9,062 bases of DNA from Acidobacteriaceae bacterium (GCA_003156615.1 PMHI01000425.1:16326-25387), one strand, 5' to 3'. Positions 1 to 6,874 are shown, counted from the first letter of the stretch. Numbers and translations are program-made. Notes: generated from the letters alone by a model not told the origin.

Positions 1-1
1 G

Positions 2-700
2 TGGCTCGAGAGGGAGCCGGATCTGCTCCGCGAATCCCATCTCGCCCCGCAGGTGGAAATTGTGGAACACGCGGTCTTGAAGGATCGCGGGCCCTTCATC
101 ACGCGATTGTTGGAGTTCCATCCCGCTCTCGAGCTAAGACGCCCACCTTCGTCCGCTCTGGTGTTCGCTCTGGAATATGGGAAGGCGCATCTCATTCCTC
201 GGTTAACCCCGATTTGGCCTTTACCGGACGACCTCTGCCACGCCGCAGGCGTAGGCAACTTCTCCCGAGTGAGGGGATGGTTTGATGAGGCCGGCCGTCT
301 GCGGCTGGGAAGCCTCGCTCAGCATTACCCCACCAACGCTCCCTCTGTTTTGCGAAACCTGCACTGGACTCCCGCCAACCCGCAACACATCCTGGACGTG
401 GCGCTGGCCTGGGCATGCATGAACCGGCACTTTGAGATTGCGTCTTTCCTGCTGGAGCACGGCGCCAATATCAATACCAACTGGAGCACGCACGAGCCGG
501 CTGGCATCCTGCACGAATGCGCCGTGAGGGGGAATTATGAAGCAGCAAAATTCCTGATTGACCACGGCGTTGATATGACCATACGCGACTATCGCTGGAA
601 CGCGACCGCCGAAGGGTGGGCGTACCACGCTGCCAAGGACCAGAACATGGCGGAGTTCCTGGCGCGTGCCGAGACCGCACGGAAAGCACAGTCCCTTTGA
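2..700 (+). CDS. Ankyrin-repeat protein, 3' part (5' end outside window)
   Basis: The frame is open from base 2 to the TGA at 698-700, giving 232 visible residues. The GTG at 53 is only an internal codon; in-frame upstream residues (WLEREPDLLRESHLAPQ) fit a continuing protein, so the gene is cut by the window edge. Two clear ankyrin-like repeats are visible: HILDVALAWACMNRHFEIAS followed by FLLEHGANINTN (about 386-484), and HEPAGILHECAVRGNYEAAK followed by FLIDHGVDMTIRD (about 491-589). A shorter C-terminal helix pair, EGWAYHAAKDQNMAEFL, follows at about 611-661. The upstream part (LCHAAGVGNFSRVRGWFDEAG) looks like degenerate repeats. Ankyrin repeats bind proteins; no partner or catalytic domain can be named from this fragment. 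No signal peptide can be judged because the N-terminus is missing. The C-terminal pattern resembles a soluble bacterial ankyrin family I recall from Acidobacteriota and other phyla (memory, not a search). Confidence 0.85.
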   Translation, partial: WLEREPDLLRESHLAPQVEIVEHAVLKDRGPFITRLLEFHPALELRRPPSSALVFALEYGKAHLIPRLTPIWPLPDDLCHAAGVGNFSRVRGWFDEAGRLRLGSLAQHYPTNAPSVLRNLHWTPANPQHILDVALAWACMNRHFEIASFLLEHGANINTNWSTHEPAGILHECAVRGNYEAAKFLIDHGVDMTIRDYRWNATAEGWAYHAAKDQNMAEFLARAETARKAQSL

Positions 701-726
701 AAAGGACACGGTTAGGGCTTTGGAGT

Positions 727-747
727 GCCGACTGCAAGGCAGCCGGC
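727..747 (+). other. Strong hairpin 26 nt after the ankyrin gene stop
   Basis: GCCG-a-CTGC, loop AAG, GCAG-c-CGGC: eight base pairs, with one A/C mismatch and a three-base loop. Flanking GTG (725-727) and CAC (748-750) allow an alternative outer extension with a bulge. There is no T-tract on either side, so it is not a classical intrinsic terminator. Its place right after the stop codon suggests a role at the 3' end of the transcript (RNA stability or a Rho-dependent end), which is inference. Confidence 0.5.
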
Positions 748-777
748 CACAAACGAGCCTGGGGGAGAACAATGATT

Positions 778-860
778 GATCTCCTCGAAGCCGACGTCGG
801 GACAACGTCGTCGGAGTCAGCGTTGAAAGGTAACTTCCGGCTAGCCCGGGATTTGCCCGG
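778..860 (+). repeat. Diverged intergenic repeat, copy A
   Basis: Three blocks are shared, in the same order and orientation, with copy B at 6795-6848. Block 1 is 782-804 against 6799-6821, with 21 of 23 bases identical (mismatches only at the two variable positions inside GCC-N-AC-N-TCGGG). Block 2 is 821-840 (CGTTGAAAGGTAACTTCCGG) against 6822-6840, with 17 of 20 aligned positions identical. Block 3 is TTTGCCCG at 852-859 against 6841-6848. Copy A carries about 16 extra bases between blocks 1 and 2 and about 11 between blocks 2 and 3, where it forms extra palindromes. Confidence 0.65.
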
Positions 861-1040
861 AACAGAACCAGCAGCAAATGTCGTTGCAGAACACCCAGGA
901 CCCGATTCCGCTGCAGGGTCCAGATCACACACCACTTCTCGAAGACGGAGACACTTTGGTTATGGGATACTCCTCACCAGCAATCAAGTCTTGCAGGTTA
1001 TCGCCGCGCTATAAGGCAGACGCGAGCGACTGTCCGGCCG

Positions 1041-1048
1041 GGAGGTGA
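1041..1048 (+). promoter_or_regulatory. Shine-Dalgarno site setting the GTG start of the peptidase gene
   Basis: GGAGGTGA is an eight-base match to the anti-Shine-Dalgarno sequence. Its GGAGG core ends six bases before the GTG at 1052. This supports GTG 1052 as the start, together with the signal peptide that begins there. The GTG inside the site itself (1045) is in another frame. Confidence 0.8.
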
Positions 1049-1051
1049 GTC

Positions 1052-3232
1052 GTGAAAGAGGCTTTGACAAGAGCGGCGGCAGGTTCGGTGGCGACGCTGA
1101 TGACAATTGCGGTTGTGACGGCGGGGCTGGGCGGACTTCAAGCACGCGCTCAACAGGCAAGCCCGGAACAGCCGGACAACTACACCTGGTTGGAAGACAT
1201 ACACGGCGAGCGGCCCATGGCCTGGGTAAAGGCTGAGAACGCTCGCACGGCAGCGGTGATCGAGAACGACACTCACTTCTTGCCCCTGGAGGCGGAGGCG
1301 TTGGAGGTGCTCGAGTCTCCGGACCGGCTGCCGGACCCGCAGTTTCGCAACGGCGTGGTATACAACACCTGGCGCGATGCCGAGCACGTGCGGGGAATCG
1401 TACGATGCACAACGCTCAAGGATTATCTGACGGCGGAGCCCAAGTGGGAGACGGTGCTCGACTACGATGCGCTCTCCAAAGCCGACAACCAGAGTTGGGT
1501 GGGGAAAGGACTCGAATGCCTGCATCCCGAAGATGAGCTTTGCCTAGTGGCGCTGTCGGCAGGCGGCGAGGATGCTGTGGTCCTGCGCGAGATGAACCTG
1601 AAGACCGGCGAGTTCGTCGAGGGTGGTTTTGCGCTCCCGCGCGGCAAGCAGACCGTGTCATGGGTCGACAAGGATACGCTGCTGATTGGGCGCGATTGGG
1701 GCCCGGGAACGATGAGCCAGGCCGGTTATCCGGTCACCGTACGGCGGTGGAGGCGCGGCCAGCCCATGGAGAGCGCCGAGGAGGTGTTCCGCGGAGATGT
1801 GAAGGACAACGGCTATGGCGATCCTGCGCGCGTCTTCATCGATGGACGGGACCATCACGCAATTGTCGTGCAGCGGAATCTGAGCACCTTCGCACATGAG
1901 AACTATCTGCTGTTGCCCGGCGGAGCCAGGAAGCTTTCACTCCCGCTGAAGGCCAGAGTCGGTGGGCTGCTGGGCGGTCAGTTGCTCGTTACTCTGGATG
2001 AGGATTGGACGCCCGACGGACAAACCAACAAGGTTGCTCAGGGATCGGTGGTTGCGCTTGATTTGGCCGCGGTAGAAAAGGACCCGGTGCGGCTGAAGCC
2101 GACGGTGGTGTTTGCGCCCACTGCACGGGAGTTCGAACAGTGGTTTTCGACGACGAAGAATCACGTGGTGCTGGCCACGCTTGAACACGTGCAGGGCCGC
2201 GCGTATGTGTACACACTGGGCAGCGATGGAAAGTGGATACACCAGCGGCTTCCGGTGCCAGCCAATCTGACGATCAGCTCTGGAACGGCCAGCCAAACCG
2301 ACGATCGCTTCTTCCTCGGAATGGAGGGTTTCCTGACGCCGCCCTCGCTGTGGCTTGGCGATGCGAGCGACGGAACCTTCACTCTTGCCAAGTCGCAGAA
2401 GCCCGAGTTTGATGCCAGCGCCGATGTGGTCGAGCAGTTGGAGGCGACCTCAAAGGACGGGACCAGAGTGCCGTACTTTGTAGTGCATCGCAAGGACATG
2501 CCGTATGACGGATCGAATCCGACTCTGCTGACCGCCTATGGTGGATTTCAGGTTTCCAATACTCCGCACTACTCGGCCGTGGACGGCAAGTTGTGGCTCG
2601 AGCACGGAGGCGTGTATGTGCTTGCCAATATCCGCGGTGGCGGCGAATTCGGTCCAGCGTGGCACGAGGCCGGCCTAAAGACGCATCGGCAGCGGATTTA
2701 CGACGACTTCTACGCCGTGGCCCAGGATCTCGTGACACACAAGATTACTTCCTCGCGCCGGCTAGGCATCATCGGCGGGTCGAATGGCGGCCTGCTCATG
2801 GGCGTCGAGTTCACACAGCACCCGGAGATGTGGAATGCCGTCGTGATCGAAGTCCCGCTGCTCGACATGCTTGGCTTTGAGCATTTGTCGGCCGGTGCCT
2901 CATGGGTGGGCGAGTACGGTTCCGTCTCGGTACCAGTGGAGCGGGCCTTCCTCGCCTCCATTTCACCGTATAACCAACTGACGCCGAATGTGCATTATCC
3001 CGAGCCGCTGATTTTTACCACCACCAAAGACGATCGCGTCGGGCCGGTTCACGCCCGCAAGTTTGCCGCGCGTCTCGAGGAATTTCACAAGCCCTTTTTC
3101 TACGACGAGATCACCGAGGGTGGACACGGTGCAGGTGCTGATAAGAAGCAGGAAGCCAGGACCGATGCCGGGGACTTCACCTATCTCATGATGAAGCTGA
3201 TGGATTCAACCGACCCTGGACGGCATAATTGA
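1052..3232 (+). CDS. Secreted prolyl oligopeptidase (peptidase family S9A)
   Basis: This 726-residue serine peptidase should cleave short peptides after proline in the periplasm or outside the cell. Residues 1-33 form a signal peptide ending ARA-Q (cleavage about 33/34). The S9 N-terminal propeller domain begins at DNYTWLED (42-49) and runs to roughly 440. The C-terminal alpha/beta-hydrolase domain contains NIRGGGEFG (526-534) and GGSNGG with nucleophile Ser577. The acid is Asp660 in DDRVGPVHARK, and the base is His692 in EGGHGAG. By comparison with the pig enzyme (Ser554, Asp641, His680), Trp618 and Arg662 match its Trp595 and Arg643 substrate-pocket residues, with identical spacing from Ser577 and Asp660 respectively. 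The length suits the family plus a signal peptide. The start is GTG behind a strong ribosome site. No intrinsic terminator follows: a weak CCCG/CGGG hairpin at 3248-3261 lacks a T-tract. The exact peptide specificity is not visible. Confidence 0.95.
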   Translation: MKEALTRAAAGSVATLMTIAVVTAGLGGLQARAQQASPEQPDNYTWLEDIHGERPMAWVKAENARTAAVIENDTHFLPLEAEALEVLESPDRLPDPQFRNGVVYNTWRDAEHVRGIVRCTTLKDYLTAEPKWETVLDYDALSKADNQSWVGKGLECLHPEDELCLVALSAGGEDAVVLREMNLKTGEFVEGGFALPRGKQTVSWVDKDTLLIGRDWGPGTMSQAGYPVTVRRWRRGQPMESAEEVFRGDVKDNGYGDPARVFIDGRDHHAIVVQRNLSTFAHENYLLLPGGARKLSLPLKARVGGLLGGQLLVTLDEDWTPDGQTNKVAQGSVVALDLAAVEKDPVRLKPTVVFAPTAREFEQWFSTTKNHVVLATLEHVQGRAYVYTLGSDGKWIHQRLPVPANLTISSGTASQTDDRFFLGMEGFLTPPSLWLGDASDGTFTLAKSQKPEFDASADVVEQLEATSKDGTRVPYFVVHRKDMPYDGSNPTLLTAYGGFQVSNTPHYSAVDGKLWLEHGGVYVLANIRGGGEFGPAWHEAGLKTHRQRIYDDFYAVAQDLVTHKITSSRRLGIIGGSNGGLLMGVEFTQHPEMWNAVVIEVPLLDMLGFEHLSAGASWVGEYGSVSVPVERAFLASISPYNQLTPNVHYPEPLIFTTTKDDRVGPVHARKFAARLEEFHKPFFYDEITEGGHGAGADKKQEARTDAGDFTYLMMKLMDSTDPGRHN

Positions 3233-3288
3233 AAAAAGTGACGAACTCCCGCTTAGTCGGGCATCCGGAAGTTGGCAAACGGGCAACT

Positions 3289-3316
3289 GTTTGCGTTCAT
3301 CCCCGATTGTTATAAT
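3289..3316 (+). promoter_or_regulatory. Extended -10 promoter for the small membrane protein
   Basis: TGT-TATAAT at 3308-3316 is a perfect -10 hexamer with an extended TGN element. Only a weak -35 is seen (TGTTTG at 3289-3294, spacing 16), which fits an extended -10 promoter. Transcription would begin near 3323. That excludes the in-frame TTG at 3291 as the start and leaves a leader of about 30 bases before ATG 3354. Confidence 0.6.
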
Positions 3317-3353
3317 CGCGAGTGCTTCTACGAGCGGCAATTGGATAGAAGAA

Positions 3354-3731
3354 ATGAGTGTCACAAGAATCCACTGGGGGCGAATTCTGATCGGCGGGCT
3401 GCTTGCGGAAGTGGCTCTCATTCTCGCGATTGTTCCTCTTGGCTTGCGTCTCGGCGACAATTTCCTGCATTACACTGCTCCTCCGGGATCCTTCGTCATG
3501 TGCTTCCTGGCAGCGCTCTGGGTGTGTCGACGGATCGAATCCCATTTCATTCTGCATGGGACACTGGTCGGAGTGGTGGCGGCCCTTATCTACGTTGCCT
3601 TGACACGCGCCCAGTCCGAGCCTTTCGCATACATCGTGGCCCACGTGCTGAAACTCGTGGGCGGTGCGTGCGGCGGCTTCGTCGCCCAAGGGCGGCGATC
3701 ACCGTCTCCGGCGGAAACCGTTCACGATTGA
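3354..3731 (+). CDS. Small hypothetical membrane protein, four predicted helices
   Basis: This 125-residue protein has no function I can name. Hydrophobic segments lie at about 11-31 (ILIGGLLAEVALILAIVPLG), 42-58, 66-84 (ILHGTLVGVVAALIYVAL) and 91-111 (FAYIVAHVLKLVGGACGGFV), followed by a short polar tail (AQGRRSPSPAETVHD). It should be an inner-membrane protein, and the glycine-rich first and fourth helices suggest tight packing. ATG 3354 is chosen because the likely transcription start lies near 3323, downstream of the TTG at 3291 that would otherwise lengthen the frame to 146 residues. Upstream GAAGAA is only a weak ribosome site. It lies 121 bases after the peptidase gene and appears to be transcribed from its own promoter. 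Short membrane proteins beginning with a W-G-R-I-L-I-G-G-like stretch are common in Acidobacteriota; this is recollection, not a search. Confidence 0.75.
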   Translation: MSVTRIHWGRILIGGLLAEVALILAIVPLGLRLGDNFLHYTAPPGSFVMCFLAALWVCRRIESHFILHGTLVGVVAALIYVALTRAQSEPFAYIVAHVLKLVGGACGGFVAQGRRSPSPAETVHD

Positions 3732-4055
3732 TTCACTGTCTCACCGGTTCCGCTTTTACTGCCAAGTGGTCGGCCAATAGGAACTTGGTCCGGAAACGGG
3801 CTTCGGAACAGGCAATTTCTTTAACGGACCGTCTGCTTAGACAGCCAAACGGTGCCTGGAACCGAGCCTCATTCCAGTCGGCGCGGTTCGAGCGAGGAAT
3901 TGAAAGCGCCAATTCGCCACGTCGGCGACCTAGACGTTGCTCCGGTCGACTGTAGCTACACGATTGGAGGTTTCTCGGACTTTGCCCGGAGCACCTTCAG
4001 CCTGTGAAACTTAGGATCCAGGATCTGGGGAAGATCCGAACCATAAATATTTCCT
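3732..4055. other. Non-coding spacer after the membrane protein gene
   Basis: No supported gene was found. The frame running through 3272-3955 overlaps the membrane protein gene out of frame and becomes Arg-rich after it, so it is judged spurious. The spacer contains a GGATC/GATCC hairpin at 4021-4037 and TTTGCCCGGA at 3981-3990, which matches the third block of the repeat at 778-860. A looser match to that repeat's first block lies at about 3918-3933 (GCCACGTCGGCGAC). No terminator with a T-tract was found after 3731. Confidence 0.5.
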
Positions 4056-4056
4056 G

Positions 4057-4083
4057 TTGACTTTGCTCTGTCGCGGGCATAAT
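4057..4083 (+). promoter_or_regulatory. Sigma70-like promoter upstream of the receptor remnant
   Basis: TTGACT at 4057-4062 (five of six to TTGACA) and CATAAT at 4078-4083 (five of six to TATAAT) are 15 bases apart, slightly short. Transcription would start near 4090, giving a leader of roughly 90 bases before ATG 4182. With the receptor gene broken, this may now mainly drive the glycosidase gene at 4540 (inference). Confidence 0.45.
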
Positions 4084-4169
4084 AAAACGATTCAATACGG
4101 CCTTTTGTTGGCCTTTAGCGCTTTTGCCTTTGGTGCGCTCCGGTACTTGGCTATCCCAAACAGTGATTC

Positions 4170-4174
4170 AGGAG
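4170..4174 (+). promoter_or_regulatory. Shine-Dalgarno site of the receptor remnant
   Basis: AGGAG lies seven bases before ATG 4182. It fixes the start of the remnant in the frame that encodes a signal peptide, rather than the overlapping frame 4057-4302. Confidence 0.65.
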
Positions 4175-4181
4175 TTCTGCC

Positions 4182-4524
4182 ATGCCTGATAGCTCGCGGT
4201 TGCTGGCTGTTCGTTTTTCCGTCGTCCTCTGTCTCGTGCTGGCGCCTTGCGTGCTTCCTGCCGCCGCCCAACTCAACACCGGGTCAATGGGCGGGGCGGT
4301 AACCGACGCCTCGGGAGCCGGTGTGCCGGGCGCGCATGTCGGTCGCGACGGACGTGGATAAAGGGTTCGCCTTCCCGTGCATCACTGACGGCGCTGGCCC
4401 TTTTCTCTTGCGCAGCTCGGGGCTAGTTACGATCAACGGTCCGCGCGAAATTGCGGTTGGGGCGAAAGGGTTACTTCTAAGAACAGAGGTCTTCCGCGCG
4501 TCTCCTATGGGACAGCCGGAATAA
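4182..4524 (+). pseudogene. Frameshifted N-terminal remnant of a TonB-receptor-type / carboxypeptidase-regulatory-domain protein
   Basis: From ATG 4182 the frame encodes a signal peptide (VRFSVVLCLVLAPCVLPAAA-Q) and then LNTGSMGGAVTDASGAGVPG, the typical opening of a CarboxypepD_reg-like domain at the head of acidobacterial Oar/TonB-dependent receptors. It stops at TAA 4359-4361 after 59 residues. The next frame continues the same domain: SVATDVDKGFAFPCITDGAG, PFLLRSSGL, then REIAVGAKGLLLRTEVF, ending at TAA 4522-4524. The switch lies close to 4338-4342 and is equivalent to one base gained or two lost. Only about 110 residues of a protein that normally has around 1000 remain; no plug or barrel follows. 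The start signals are still intact. In life such receptors move substrates across the outer membrane. A short functional protein made by frameshifting is possible but less likely than decay. A sequencing error could explain the shift but not the missing barrel. Confidence 0.75.
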
Positions 4525-4528
4525 CATG

Positions 4529-4534
4529 AAGGAG
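4529..4534 (+). promoter_or_regulatory. Shine-Dalgarno site setting the GTG start of the glycosidase gene
   Basis: AAGGAG ends five bases before GTG 4540, and the signal peptide starts right there. The site sits just after the stop of the receptor remnant (4524), consistent with an ancestral operon junction. Confidence 0.75.
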
Positions 4535-4539
4535 AGAAC

Positions 4540-6672
4540 GTGATCATCAAAGCGTGGGAATGGAGCGTGTCGGTATGTCTGGTCGCGAGTTCGTTGCTTT
4601 GGGTATCGAGTAAGGCGAGCTCCCAAACCATAACCATCGATGCCGCACCCTCGCACGTCGCCAACACCTTCAGCCCCGTCCGTTCTTTGGGCGCTGCCAT
4701 CGATCGGCTGAGGACTGGAACGCCCGACCATCTGCTGACCGACCCGATTCTTAAGGAGATTCTTGGCGCGGGATGGCAAACCGTGACCTATCGGCAAAAC
4801 ACAGAGCTCATGGTCGAAGCCTGGCACTGGAACCCGAACGGTACCTGGAGCGATGCGGAGAAGCAGCAGGGCTATTTTGTGGGCAGCGCGGAACCAACCG
4901 CGGAGTTGATTCGCCATTCGTGGGCAGCTCCGCTTCCGCATCGCGGCTTCAGCCGCGGCGACGGAAACGGCTGGTCCCGGCTCACCGACGGCGATCCCAA
5001 GTCGTACTGGAAGAGCAATCCCTACCTCACCAAAGCCTTCACCGGCGAAGACGACTCGCTCCACCCGCAGTGGGTGATGATCGATCTGGGCAGCAAAGTC
5101 CCGGTCAACGCCATACGCATCGCATGGGCCGAGCCCTACGCGAAGCACTACTCAGTCCAGTTCTGGACCGGCGAACTGGAACCTTTCTATGACGGGACCA
5201 CCAAGGGCACCTGGCAAAGTTTTCCCTTAGGCGCCATCACCGAAGGCAAGGGTGGCACGGTCACGCTGAAGCTGGTTTCCTGGATGATTCCCGTGCGGTA
5301 TCTCCGCATCTGGATGACGGAATCCTCTAACACCTGCGACACTCACGGTTCTGCCGACAAGCGAAACTGTGTGGGTTACGCCATCAATGAACTCTATGTC
5401 GGGGCGCTCTCGGCAGATGGCCAGTTCAATGATTACGTCACTCATTTTCCCAGCCGCAATCAGACCGTGACCTGGCCGTCTTCGGTTGATCCATGGCACG
5501 CGGCTTCTGATATGGACGAATCCAGAGGAGACCAGGTCGGCTTCGATTTTTTCTTCACCAGCGGCGTTACCCGCAGCCTTCCCACCATGGTTCCCATCGC
5601 CATGTTGTATTCCACGCCGGAGGATGGAGCGAACGAGATTGCCTATCTCTACAAACGCCACTATCCGATCTCGTGGATCGAGATGGGAGAAGAGGCCGAT
5701 GGACAGCACATGTTACCCGAGGACTATGGCGCGTTGTACCTGCAATTCGCCACCGCGATTCACCGGCTCGTTCCCGAGGCCAAGCTGGGTGGACCGCCCT
5801 TCGAAGGAACATTTGATGATGTTGAAGTATGGCCAGACGCGGCCGGGAAAGTCTCATGGCTCGGACGATTCGTCGACTACCTTAAAGCCCACAGGCGCCT
5901 GAACGACTTCACCTTCTTCTCTTTCGAACATTATCCCTACCAGGACAAGCCCACCTACTCCTGGGCTGACCTGTACCCGGAGCCGGATTATGTCAGGCAC
6001 ATCGTTCAGGTCTGGAAGGACAACGGCTTGCCCCCGAATATTCCCTTCTTCATGACCGAGGGCAACATCGGAGGTGGAGCGGGACCTTCGACCGTAAAGA
6101 GCGCCTTGTGGTTGGCCGACTATGTCGGCTCCATGATGACCGCCGGCGCCGCGGCCACTTACTTTTTCCACTACATGCCTTCGCCAGGCCGGATTAATGG
6201 CTTTCTCATACTCGATGAGAAATACAACGTAGTGGGCTATCCTCCGCAGTACTTGGCCACGCAGGTGATCACCAAGGAGTGGGTCCAACCCGTCGATGCT
6301 CCCCACAAACTCTTCAAAGCTTCGAGCGACGTGACCGACGCAGCGGGGACGCTGCTGGTCACCGCGTATGCCGTCGAGCGTCCTGACGGACAGTGGTCCG
6401 TAATGCTGGTCAACCGGGACCAATCCAACGACCGTGCAGTGAAGATTGTTTTCAACGATGCCGAAACCGGGCATGACCGTCACTTCTCAGGCCGGGTTGA
6501 TCGCATCACATTCGGATCCGCCGAATACAGCTGGCACGCCGAAGGAGAACGCGGTCACGCCGATCCTGACGGCCCTCCCTCCAAGTCGACGGTAAGTGGC
6601 GGCGCAGAAACGTTGTATAAACTCCCGATGGCATCCATTACCGTGCTACGTGGCTCCATCGGGGACCAGTAA
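4540..6672 (+). CDS. Secreted glycoside-hydrolase-like protein with internal discoidin (F5/8 type C) domain
   Basis: This 710-residue exported protein probably cleaves a glycan or glycoside; substrate and GH family are not resolved. A signal peptide covers about 1-29 (core SVCLVASSLLWV). An N-terminal segment (about 39-105, FSPVRSLGAAIDRL, then YRQNTELMVEAWHWNPNGTW) resembles the start of a clan GH-A barrel. A discoidin-type carbohydrate-binding domain follows at about 125-295 (RLTDGDPKSYWKSNPYL, PQWVMIDLGSKVPVNAIRIAW, VRYLRIWM). The barrel resumes at about 333-600: WIEMGEEADG holds the putative acid/base Glu385, FFSFEHYPY (459-467) a probable active-site His464, and FFMTEGN the putative nucleophile Glu507. 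A beta-sandwich-like tail follows (about 608-710, YAVERPDGQWSVMLVNRD). The oddity is that the residue before the acid/base, normally Asn in this clan, is Glu384. GH39, GH51 or GH79-like relatives are the likeliest. It lies 15 bases behind a receptor remnant. Confidence 0.75.
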   Translation: MIIKAWEWSVSVCLVASSLLWVSSKASSQTITIDAAPSHVANTFSPVRSLGAAIDRLRTGTPDHLLTDPILKEILGAGWQTVTYRQNTELMVEAWHWNPNGTWSDAEKQQGYFVGSAEPTAELIRHSWAAPLPHRGFSRGDGNGWSRLTDGDPKSYWKSNPYLTKAFTGEDDSLHPQWVMIDLGSKVPVNAIRIAWAEPYAKHYSVQFWTGELEPFYDGTTKGTWQSFPLGAITEGKGGTVTLKLVSWMIPVRYLRIWMTESSNTCDTHGSADKRNCVGYAINELYVGALSADGQFNDYVTHFPSRNQTVTWPSSVDPWHAASDMDESRGDQVGFDFFFTSGVTRSLPTMVPIAMLYSTPEDGANEIAYLYKRHYPISWIEMGEEADGQHMLPEDYGALYLQFATAIHRLVPEAKLGGPPFEGTFDDVEVWPDAAGKVSWLGRFVDYLKAHRRLNDFTFFSFEHYPYQDKPTYSWADLYPEPDYVRHIVQVWKDNGLPPNIPFFMTEGNIGGGAGPSTVKSALWLADYVGSMMTAGAAATYFFHYMPSPGRINGFLILDEKYNVVGYPPQYLATQVITKEWVQPVDAPHKLFKASSDVTDAAGTLLVTAYAVERPDGQWSVMLVNRDQSNDRAVKIVFNDAETGHDRHFSGRVDRITFGSAEYSWHAEGERGHADPDGPPSKSTVSGGAETLYKLPMASITVLRGSIGDQ

Positions 6673-6794
6673 CCATCTTGTGGAACCAAAGGTACGAGCT
6701 TCCGCGCGGTGGTTCGGCCACGCGGTAGTGATCCAGATACGGCTTCGGGGAAATCGCTCGAACAGTTCCCTTTGCGCCTTACGCGTTTTCGAAA

Positions 6795-6848
6795 GATGTC
6801 CTCGAAGCCAACTTCGGGACACGTTAAAACGTAATTCCGGTTTGCCCG
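6795..6848 (+). repeat. Diverged intergenic repeat, copy B
   Basis: Partner of the copy at 778-860, same orientation, about 6 kb away. It is the more compact form: its three blocks are nearly contiguous. The first block can form a CGAAG/CTTCG hairpin (6803-6807 and 6812-6816, loop CCAA), whereas copy A forms a different palindrome at the same place. Both copies lie about 80-125 bases downstream of a plus-strand stop codon. Confidence 0.65.
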
Positions 6849-6874
6849 TGACTCGATGGATCGGTGTGCTTGCC

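Larger units (their letters stand above)
701..1051. other. Non-coding spacer between ankyrin and peptidase genes
   Basis: No credible coding frame was found. Open frames that cross this stretch on either strand run antisense or out of frame through the flanking genes and have low-complexity, Arg-rich translations. The spacer holds the 727-747 hairpin, repeat copy A (778-860) with a perfect 10-bp palindrome at 791-800 (CCGACGTCGG), and a small CCGGG/CCCGG hairpin at 846-860. A convincing promoter for the peptidase gene was not found: TTGCAG at 991-996 and TATAAG at 1010-1015 are only 13 bases apart. Confidence 0.6.

Noticed and set aside
221..928. Long minus-strand open frame (235 codons) opposite the ankyrin gene
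   Set aside because: It is antisense to a gene with clear ankyrin repeats, its translation resembles no domain, and long shadow frames are expected in GC-rich DNA.
616..1014. Plus-strand open frame bridging the ankyrin 3' end and the spacer
   Set aside because: It overlaps the ankyrin gene out of frame, has no ribosome site, and covers the repeat and hairpins.
991..1015. TTGCAG and TATAAG as promoter of the peptidase gene
   Set aside because: Spacing is only 13 bases, too short for a sigma70-type promoter, and no better pair was found.
3291..3353. TTG 3291 as start of the membrane protein (146 residues)
   Set aside because: The start would lie upstream of the likely transcription start near 3323. 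ATG 3354 gives a cleaner membrane protein.
3272..3955. 227-codon plus-strand frame over the membrane protein gene and spacer
   Set aside because: It is out of frame with a convincing membrane protein, Arg-rich and without domain signature.
4057..4302. 81-codon frame overlapping the receptor remnant
   Set aside because: Its start lies inside the promoter -35 and it is out of frame with the signal peptide that has a good ribosome site at 4170-4174.
4526..4543. Five-codon ATG frame overlapping the glycosidase ribosome site (TGA overlapping GTG)
   Set aside because: It is too short to support as a leader peptide; its AAGGAG is simply the Shine-Dalgarno site.
5854..6483. 209-codon minus-strand frame within the glycosidase gene
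   Set aside because: It is antisense to the catalytic domain of a recognisable gene and has no family features.
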